11,585 nucleotides of DNA from Gp6-AA40 sp036742665 (GTDB taxonomy: Bacteria; Acidobacteriota; Vicinamibacteria; Vicinamibacterales; UBA2999): contig DAINQP010000193.1 in the NCBI GenBank assembly GCA_036742665.1, positions 1 through 11,585 on the forward strand, in the 5' to 3' direction. Position numbers and translations under genes: made by a program. Under the pieces are notes generated by a model, which was given only the letters and a program-made list of their open reading frames with translations, was not told the origin of the DNA and searched no databases. Of this stretch, positions 1-5,564 are shown in pieces (the stretch's first letter is position 1; each line of letters begins with the position of its first letter).

Positions 1-231
1 CAGACCTTCCGCAATCTCGTGACGTTTGCGCTGCTCGAAACGATTCGCGTGCCGACGCTACTACTGACCGGCGACGCGGATATGTACGCGCCGCCGCCGA
101 TCATGCGAATGTTCGCGGCGCACGTGAAAGGGGCAAAAGCCGTCGTTATCCCTGAAGCAGGTCACTCGGGGTACTGGGAGCAGCCGGAGATTTTCAATCG
201 CAGCGTCCTCGACTTCATCGATACACACTGA
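1..231 (+). CDS. Alpha/beta hydrolase, C-terminal fragment (5' end outside window)
   Basis: The reading frame is open from the first base to the TGA at 229-231, giving the last 76 residues of a longer protein. A GTG at 19 is an internal codon, not a credible start. The fragment shows the C-terminal half of an alpha/beta-hydrolase fold: a strand (VPTLLLTG) followed by GDADMYAP, whose second Asp (D27 of the fragment) fits the catalytic acid, and then PEAGHSGYWEQPE, whose His (H55) fits the catalytic histidine. The nucleophile elbow lies upstream of the window. The substrate cannot be inferred; esterases, haloalkane dehalogenases and C-C bond hydrolases all share this end. It converges on the kinase gene, with 180 bp between them. 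Family assignment is good, function unknown. Confidence 0.85.
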   Translation, partial: QTFRNLVTFALLETIRVPTLLLTGDADMYAPPPIMRMFAAHVKGAKAVVIPEAGHSGYWEQPEIFNRSVLDFIDTH

Positions 232-411
232 GAGCGGCGTCCTCGGAATAACTAATCACTGCGCGACCACAGGGCGCCTATCAGCTTTACGCTGCATGTC
301 GGTGTCGCGTTATCCAGGTCGGCCTCATCATCCGCGTCGGAATTTATGATCTCGACAAGCATCTAGCAGTCAAGCTTGGCAGACGTCGGTCGACCTAATA
401 AGTCAACGGCA
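232..411. other. Intergenic region between convergent genes
   Basis: This 180-bp stretch separates the stop codons of the hydrolase fragment and the kinase. I see no convincing hairpin with a T-tract on either strand, and no ORF that resembles a protein family. It is more AT-rich than its neighbours. A short open stretch reading GIYDLDKHLAVKLG near 340-385 has no recognisable relative. Confidence 0.5.
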
Positions 412-3081
412 TCATTTGGTCCAACCCATGCGAACGTGGATCACGTCAGACTCCGGCTGCTCCACGGCCTGCGGAATATAGAAGCGTGAGCCATCGCGCG
501 ACACGGCCAGAAAGTTCAGATCCCCGAACGTCGTCGCGGGAAGGCGAGCGGGGAACAAGGGCGACGGAGTACCTGCCCGGAACTCACCTCTCGGAGCGAC
601 CACGGGAACCGACCAGATGAAGCTCCGGCCTTGGAATTCATCTACGTAAACAATTTCCCGGCCATCCTTGCGCCACACTGGATAGTTGCCGCGGCTGGTC
701 ACCTGCTGCCGTAAACCGGGCCCTGGGAATGGCTGCACGTAGGTTCCTCCGCCACTGTAAACGCCTCCGGCGCCGCCCCCACCAGAGGAGGCGGTGTACA
801 CAATCCAGCGCCCGTCCGGCGAGAAGCGGGCGTGTGAGATCGTCTCGCCCGTCTGAACCACGAGTTTGGGGTCTTTCTGCACACCATCCAACCCAACCGA
901 GAACACTGCCGTATCGAGGGGGCCCCGACTGAGCAGCAGTGTCTTGCCGTCCGGAGAGATGTCTTCCAGACGCCCCATTCCAGGCGGCTTCGCGAGTTCG
1001 CGAACCGCTCCCCCACTCACGGGATGTTCCACAACTCGGATGTCTTTCATGCCGTGGGAAATTGCATCGAGCAACTTAGACCCGTCCGGCGACCAAAGCG
1101 TATCTAGCGACCCCTGCTCCAACTGTTGCTGCCCAGGTCGGCCGGGTTCCAGTAACCATGCGGTCGCGTTGAAGCCAATCAGCAAGCGTGTCTCGTCGGG
1201 CGCGAGCCTGAGTGTCTGGACGACAGTGGGAGAACCCGCCGTGCCGATCTCGCGACCCTGTCGATCGAATATGGTCACCTGCGACAGGCCGGCTGTTCCT
1301 GGACGCCAGGCCACCACGCCGGTACGGGAAACAGAAAAATGCGCGACATGGAATGCGGGCGAAGACGCCACGCTCTGTTGGACCAACTCGGGTTCGCCCT
1401 CTAGTCTTCTGGTCGCGCGGTTCAGCGTTTGCGCATAGAGGTTGTCATTCCGAACAAACAGGAGGCGTCCTCCGCCCGCCGGCGTATAGCGCGCCGCGGT
1501 GCCGTTCTTCATCAGTAGAACAAGATCGGCGGCACGCCCATCTCGCAGGGTGGCGAGGTAGATTTCAGATTGCTCGATCCCTCGCGCGGCCGACGCTGAA
1601 AGAACCAGAAAATCCTCGCTGCCGGGCAGGAATTCCGGCCAAGAAAGTCTCCAAGAAACTAGGTTGCTCTCGATCGGCGTTCCTATCACGTCGATTTGTT
1701 TGGCGACTCCGCCGGACGCCGAGACTGCGTACATCCCAGAAGGCGTTGCGACCAGGAGAGTGCCATTGCTGCTCCAACTCCCGCCCACCAGCGCGGGAAC
1801 ATCGTTCATGACAATTTCCGGCGCGCCGTCCGGCATGCGCATCTTCTTCAGGTTGGTCCCGTCAGTAAACACAAACGACCGCGAGTCGGCCGACCAAAAT
1901 CCTGGATTTGTGAAACGGCCTGTGCGCACGGGTTCTGGTGTGAGTTGATTCAGACGGCGTAAGTGCACCCCGTCTCCATAGAAAATCACCGCAGTGCCGT
2001 CGGGCGAGATCTCGGGGGTTGCATGGATGTCACCCACTTGCTTGAGGCCCCCTGCCGCGGGCTTGATCGTAAACGCAAGTTCCGGCGCGGGGCTGCTCGC
2101 CTGCGGTCGCGGGCGCAACCATCCCACGATGGCGAGCACTACGAGGACCACCGCCGCTGCCCACGCAACCCACTGACGGACGGGTCTCGCCCCGTGCGGG
2201 ACTTCATTGCTCGCCAGGTTCGCGAGATACTCGCCAATGGCCACGCGCGCCTCGCCGATGTCGCGCAAGCGAGTCTTGGCATCGCGGTCGAGGCAACGCG
2301 TGACCACGGTGCGGACGACACGAGGGGTTTCTTTTGGGAGTCTGCCGACGTCAATCGGCGCGCGCAGCACGTCGGCCAGCGTATGGGCAATGCTCTCGCC
2401 GCCGAACACGCGTTGGCCGCTGAGCATCTCGAAGAAGACGACGCCGAAGCTCCAGATGTCGGCGCGCTTGTCCACCGGCCGGCCGGATGCTTGCTCCGGG
2501 CTCATGTAGGCAGCCGTGCCGAGAATCACCCCGGCCTGCGTCATCGCGGGCGTCGTGATCGTCGGCGACATCGACGCGCTCGCCGACATTGCACTCATGA
2601 GCTCCGTCGCTCTCGCGAGGCCGAAGTCGAGCACCTTCACGGTGCCGTCGGCGCGGACCTTGATGTTCGCGGGCTTCAGGTCGCGATGGATGATCCCCTG
2701 CTCGTGCGCCGCCTCAAGAGCTTCCGCAATCTGCTTCGCAATCGGCAACGCTTCCTCGAGTGGAATCGCGCCACGCGCGATGCGCTGCGAGAGATCATCA
2801 CCTTCGACCAGTTCCATAACGAGGGCGGTCGTGCCCCCGCATTCTTCGAGCCCATAGATGCCGGCGATGTGCGGATGATTCAGCGAGGCGAGGGTCTTGG
2901 CTTCACGTTGGAAGCGAGCGAGGCGGTCGGCGTCATGCGCGAAGGCCTCGGGCAGGATCTTGATCGCGACGTCGCGATCCAGCTTCGTATCGCGGGCGCG
3001 ATAGACCTGGCCCATACCGCCTTCGCCGATTTGCGCGCTAACTTGGTAGACGCCGAGGCGGGTGCCGGGGGTGAGGGCCAA
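412..3081 (-). CDS. Transmembrane Ser/Thr protein kinase (PknB type) with C-terminal TolB-like beta-propeller
   Basis: Predicted sensor kinase of 889 residues from the TTG at 3081. The N-terminal kinase domain has the glycine loop GEGGMGQV (about 19-26), VAIK with Lys41, the catalytic loop HRDLKPAN (132-139), DFG (152-154) and MSPEQ at the end of the activation segment (about 193-197), so it looks catalytically complete. A Ser/Thr/Met-rich activation loop precedes the last of these. One membrane helix (about 302-321) is followed by an extracytoplasmic propeller with PD40-type blades (ISPDG near 357 and 707, WSPDG near 660, FSPDGRW near 750). An in-frame ATG at 3186 would add 35 residues, but they lie in the transposase remnant and have no kinase character. 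MALTPGTRLG at the TTG is the usual N-terminus of this family, and a TATAAT lies just upstream. The ligand and the phosphorylation targets are unknown. Confidence 0.88.
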   Translation of the reverse strand: MALTPGTRLGVYQVSAQIGEGGMGQVYRARDTKLDRDVAIKILPEAFAHDADRLARFQREAKTLASLNHPHIAGIYGLEECGGTTALVMELVEGDDLSQRIARGAIPLEEALPIAKQIAEALEAAHEQGIIHRDLKPANIKVRADGTVKVLDFGLARATELMSAMSASASMSPTITTPAMTQAGVILGTAAYMSPEQASGRPVDKRADIWSFGVVFFEMLSGQRVFGGESIAHTLADVLRAPIDVGRLPKETPRVVRTVVTRCLDRDAKTRLRDIGEARVAIGEYLANLASNEVPHGARPVRQWVAWAAAVVLVVLAIVGWLRPRPQASSPAPELAFTIKPAAGGLKQVGDIHATPEISPDGTAVIFYGDGVHLRRLNQLTPEPVRTGRFTNPGFWSADSRSFVFTDGTNLKKMRMPDGAPEIVMNDVPALVGGSWSSNGTLLVATPSGMYAVSASGGVAKQIDVIGTPIESNLVSWRLSWPEFLPGSEDFLVLSASAARGIEQSEIYLATLRDGRAADLVLLMKNGTAARYTPAGGGRLLFVRNDNLYAQTLNRATRRLEGEPELVQQSVASSPAFHVAHFSVSRTGVVAWRPGTAGLSQVTIFDRQGREIGTAGSPTVVQTLRLAPDETRLLIGFNATAWLLEPGRPGQQQLEQGSLDTLWSPDGSKLLDAISHGMKDIRVVEHPVSGGAVRELAKPPGMGRLEDISPDGKTLLLSRGPLDTAVFSVGLDGVQKDPKLVVQTGETISHARFSPDGRWIVYTASSGGGGAGGVYSGGGTYVQPFPGPGLRQQVTSRGNYPVWRKDGREIVYVDEFQGRSFIWSVPVVAPRGEFRAGTPSPLFPARLPATTFGDLNFLAVSRDGSRFYIPQAVEQPESDVIHVRMGWTK

Positions 3082-3091
3082 TGGTCTGGCG

Positions 3092-3097
3092 ATTATA
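3092..3097 (-). promoter_or_regulatory. Candidate -10 box (TATAAT) of the kinase gene
   Basis: The minus strand reads a perfect TATAAT 10 bases before the TTG at 3081. Transcription would start about 3 bases before that codon, so the mRNA would be nearly leaderless, and no Shine-Dalgarno sequence lies upstream of the TTG. No good -35 hexamer exists 16-18 bases upstream (about 3114-3121), exactly where the transposase-like sequence begins. The -10 match is seen directly; its function is inferred. Confidence 0.4.
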
Positions 3098-3119
3098 CGG
3101 GCGGATCCTGAGTGCGGAG

Positions 3120-3560
3120 GGAATAGGTCCTCGTACACGCCACCGGGGGTTTCAGCACTGGTCCGCCTCGGCGTCTTGCGGAGCATCCTCGACGTCCTCG
3201 CTCAGGCACTGCACGACCAAGGCTATCTGGATCTGCAGAAAGCGTTCATCGATCGGAGCTTCACGCCAGCCAACCAGGGAGGCGCTTGCGTCGGCAAGAC
3301 GAAGCGTGGCAGGGGTCGAAGATCATGGCCATCGCCGATCCTCAGGGGCCGGTCGCGGTTCACCTGGAGAGCGCGACGCCACACGAAGTCACACTGGTGC
3401 AGGCCACACTCGCACAGCGGTTTGTCAATCAGCTGCCGGTGCGTCTCATCGGCGACAATGCCTACGAGTCGGACAGGCTGGACGCGGAATGGCGCGTCGT
3501 GGGGTGGAACTGATCGCGCCACACCTGGCCAGCTGCCTCATTCTGTTGCGGGGTTTATGA
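3120..3560 (+). pseudogene. Decayed IS5-family (DDE) transposase
   Basis: Pieces in three frames follow the order of an IS5-family transposase. Frame 3 gives GPRTRHRGFQHW, frame 2 gives VRLGVLRSILDVL through AFIDRSFTPANQGGA to VGKTKRGRG, frame 1 gives SKIMAIADPQGPVAVH through LIGDNAYESDRLDAE, and frame 3 again gives ARRGVELIAPH. Each switch, at about 3161, 3316 and 3490, is repaired by adding back one base, so there are three single-base deletions. After IAPH (about 3524) the sequence jumps to LASCLILLRGL and a stop. This resembles the family's extreme C-terminus, so the part between, including the last DDE acidic residue, has been deleted. The N-terminal quarter is also missing. The gene is dead. 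The bases after the stop (to about 3573) may be the right terminal repeat; no matching left end is visible. Confidence 0.82.
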
Positions 3561-3608
3561 GATGGCTTCTAGGATGATCTTCCGCCGGGTCGCGCTGCTG
3601 ATCTCGAC

Positions 3609-3613
3609 AGGAG
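3609..3613 (+). promoter_or_regulatory. Ribosome binding site of the rhodanese gene
   Basis: AGGAG followed by six bases and then the ATG at 3620. The motif and spacing are near ideal, and this decides the start of the rhodanese gene. Confidence 0.75.
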
Positions 3614-3619
3614 ATACCT

Positions 3620-4012
3620 ATGGACGACCAAGTTCGGTATTACCAAGCGAAGCTTCAGTACGAAATCGACCCTTGGGACCTGAATGAGGCTCTTGGGCGA
3701 GGAGACAGGATTGTTCTTGTAGACACACGATCGCCGGAGGTCTACGGGAGAAGCCGCATTCCCGGCGCGACGAACATCCCGCATCGAACAATGAGCGCTG
3801 CGACGACGGCTCACCTCGACAGGGAGGCTTTGATCGTTACGTACTGTGATGGGATTCGTTGTAATGGCTCGACGAAAGGTGCGCTGAATATGGTTCAACT
3901 TGGCTTTCGTGTAAAGGAGCTGATCGGCGGTCTCGATTGTTGGCGGCACGACGGCTATCCGGTTGATGGACTCGAGCCTGGTCAGCCCGCTGGCTCGTGC
4001 GGTTGTTCCTAG
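3620..4012 (+). CDS. Single-domain rhodanese-like sulfurtransferase
   Basis: The 130-residue cytoplasmic protein (no signal peptide) has one rhodanese domain. VLVDTRSPEVYGRSRIPGATNIPH (about 32-55, here spanning the usual central strand and helix) carries the Asp-Thr-Arg signature, and TYCDGIRCNGSTKGA (75-88) is the active-site loop with the putative persulfide-forming Cys76. ELIGGLDCW (about 100-108) is the closing motif. The length is normal for this stand-alone family. The C-terminus SCGCS adds two cysteines that could carry sulfur or bind metal. Such proteins move sulfane sulfur from a donor to an acceptor; the donor here is unknown. The start is set by the AGGAG at 3609. It lies between the transposase remnant and the VOC remnant, so its present neighbours say little about its pathway. 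Confidence 0.9.
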   Translation: MDDQVRYYQAKLQYEIDPWDLNEALGRGDRIVLVDTRSPEVYGRSRIPGATNIPHRTMSAATTAHLDREALIVTYCDGIRCNGSTKGALNMVQLGFRVKELIGGLDCWRHDGYPVDGLEPGQPAGSCGCS

Positions 4013-4134
4013 TCGACGATGAGGACGGCAATATGTCCGAGCTATTTGTCTCCGACCTTCAGATCACCGATCCCGACGGCAACCAGTTCCTGTTTCCTCT
4101 GGACGACACGAATGATCGTGAGCGGCAGAAATGA
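4013..4134 (+). pseudogene. C-terminal remnant of a VOC (glyoxalase/bleomycin-resistance) family gene
   Basis: In a frame different from the rhodanese gene, the stretch reads VDDEDGNMSELFVSD and then LQITDPDGNQFLFPL before a TGA at 4132-4134. The DPDGN-x-F pattern is typical of the last strand of VOC-superfamily proteins, near their metal- or ligand-binding edge. A typical member has about 120-140 residues, whereas only about 40 codons remain here. An ATG at 4033 would give a 33-residue peptide, which I consider unlikely to be a functional gene. The left limit is uncertain because it abuts the rhodanese stop. The remnant's TGA overlaps the ATG of the next gene (ATGA), suggesting an original VOC-reductase operon whose upstream part was lost. 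Confidence 0.55.
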
Positions 4135-4652
4135 AGGCATCCGTCTTTATCGGCACTAGCGTAGACGGCTTCATCGCTCGTGCGAACGGCGATCTCGACT
4201 TTCTACCGCCAGGCGGTGGCGAACCCCATGGCTACGACGAGTTCATGGCGACAGTCGATGCGTTGGTGATAGGCCGCAAGACTTTTGAGACGGTCTTGAG
4301 CTTTGATACATGGCCCTACGGCGAAAAGCCCGTGTTCGTGCTGAGCACTCACCCGGTCGCCACACCGCCGATCGGCGCGGTAGTGGAACGGATGTCGGGC
4401 GCTCCGGCCGACATCGTCTCCAAGCTTGCTGCTCGGGGCCTCAGCCATATTTACGTGGATGGCGGGATCACGATTCAGCGGTTTCTTCAGGCGGGTTTCA
4501 TTCAGCGACTCATCATCACCCGCGTCCCGGTGCTGATCGGCACCGGGATCCCGCTGTTTGGCTCACTGACGCGCGATATCGCCCTCACCCACGTCGCGAC
4601 GCGGCAATACGCCAGCGGTCTCGTCCAGAGCGAGTATGTGGTTGCTGCCTAA
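4131..4652 (+). CDS. Dihydrofolate reductase family protein (RibD C-terminal-like)
   Basis: A 173-residue cytoplasmic protein with the RibD-C/DHFR-like fold. The N-terminal strand and loop GTSVDGFIA (8-16), IGRKTFE (47-53), YVDGG (108-112), which fits the glycine-rich NADPH-binding turn, and PVLIGTGIPLFG (133-144) are all hallmarks of the YyaP/YwjB-like branch. The length is normal for it. Members are predicted NAD(P)H-dependent reductases, but most have no known substrate. It is unlikely to be the housekeeping folate enzyme. The ATG overlaps the stop of the VOC remnant by four bases and has only a weak purine-rich stretch upstream, which fits translational coupling to the lost gene. Its current promoter is unclear. 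It converges on the membrane protein gene at 4713 with 60 bp between and no clear terminator. Confidence 0.9.
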   Translation: MKASVFIGTSVDGFIARANGDLDFLPPGGGEPHGYDEFMATVDALVIGRKTFETVLSFDTWPYGEKPVFVLSTHPVATPPIGAVVERMSGAPADIVSKLAARGLSHIYVDGGITIQRFLQAGFIQRLIITRVPVLIGTGIPLFGSLTRDIALTHVATRQYASGLVQSEYVVAA

Positions 4653-4712
4653 CACCGCATGCACCAGAAGGCGGGCGTGCGAGAACGAGGTTGGCCTGCC
4701 GTCGTGAGGAAA

Positions 4713-5564
4713 TCAGCGAGAACGGTTTGACTCTACGAGGGTCGCGCGATCCTGTCTCCAGAGATCCACGAGCATCGCGAGGGGGCCGACGATGAACAGC
4801 GCGTAGAAGGGCGCGTAGAGGATCTGGTTCAGCCGCAGGATCATCTCGACGAGCGCGATCAAAAAGACGACGACACATTGCCAGAATGTCGAGCGGACGG
4901 TTGTCTTCGGGTCGGTGACCATGAAGAAGATGAACAGCTGATACATCGGTCCGGTGATCGGTGCAACGCTCGCACTCCAGGAATTACCGGTGATCAGACT
5001 GGTCACCCACGAGAAGAACAGGAACGACGCGACGTAGGTCGCCGAGATGTGTGCCCGGCCAACTCGCCACACGATGACCGAGCCCAGCACCCAGATGATG
5101 AGCATCGGCGCGAGCACGTTCCCCCACTGAATGCTCAGCACCGTGACCGTCGCCGGCGCCAGGAAGGCGGCCGCGCTGACGCCGAAGTTGGTCGGATTCC
5201 AGATGTGACGGCCCTTCACTCGCAGCACGTACTTCGACGTGATTGAGACGAGGCTGACCAGAAAGTAGGGCCACAGCAGCGGCGAGCGGACGAGAATGCC
5301 GGCGCTGATGCCGCTGATGTAGGCGCTGGCCGGGTGCGGCCATTTGCCGTAGGTGACGCGGCCCATCAGCAACTCGGCGCCAATCGCGGTCCCGATCGCC
5401 AGCACCGTCGTGTACCACGCCTCGAGGATGCCGTAGGATAGATGCGCGCCGAGCAGGATGCTCGTGATGAGCAGCGGCGGCAGATAGCGATTGTCGAGCG
5501 TCAGCAGTCGGCGCCGGCTTTCAGCCGACGGATCCTGCACGAGCGCCGGTGCCTCAGAGGCCAT
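4713..5564 (-). CDS. NqrB/RnfD-like multi-pass membrane protein (UnbU-like)
   Basis: A 283-residue inner-membrane protein with about eight to ten hydrophobic helices between residues 29 and 267. Family marks are SGISAGILVR (84-93), GRHIWNPTNFG (118-128), which matches the FNP motif of RnfD/NqrB, and FFMVTDPKTT (213-222), which matches their F-M-x-TDP segment. NqrB and RnfD are subunits of sodium- or proton-translocating oxidoreductases and carry covalent FMN on the Thr of an SGAT motif. I find no SGAT here, so ordinary flavinylation is doubtful. UnbU proteins of enediyne clusters are related. The ATG at 5564 overlaps the end of the ASPIC/UnbV gene by 11 bp, and the pair is probably translationally coupled. 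An AGG about six bases before the ATG could serve as ribosome binding site and belongs to a palindromic repeat. Function is unknown; electron transfer or export are possibilities. Confidence 0.82.
   Translation of the reverse strand: MASEAPALVQDPSAESRRRLLTLDNRYLPPLLITSILLGAHLSYGILEAWYTTVLAIGTAIGAELLMGRVTYGKWPHPASAYISGISAGILVRSPLLWPYFLVSLVSITSKYVLRVKGRHIWNPTNFGVSAAAFLAPATVTVLSIQWGNVLAPMLIIWVLGSVIVWRVGRAHISATYVASFLFFSWVTSLITGNSWSASVAPITGPMYQLFIFFMVTDPKTTVRSTFWQCVVVFLIALVEMILRLNQILYAPFYALFIVGPLAMLVDLWRQDRATLVESNRSR
5507..5529. repeat. Short palindromic repeat inside the UnbU-like coding region
   Basis: CGGCT (5515-5519) pairs with AGCCG (5523-5527) over a three-base loop. Alternatively GTCGGC (5507-5512) pairs with GCCGAC (5524-5529). 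It encodes residues of the PSAESRRRL stretch in the poorly conserved N-terminus, before the first membrane helix. Palindromes of this type are often dispersed in bacterial genomes; only one copy is in this window. Confidence 0.4.

Noticed and set aside
1963..3111. Plus-strand open frame (382 codons) opposite the kinase domain
   Set aside because: Antisense of an unmistakable kinase domain; composition is arginine- and histidine-rich with no recognisable fold.
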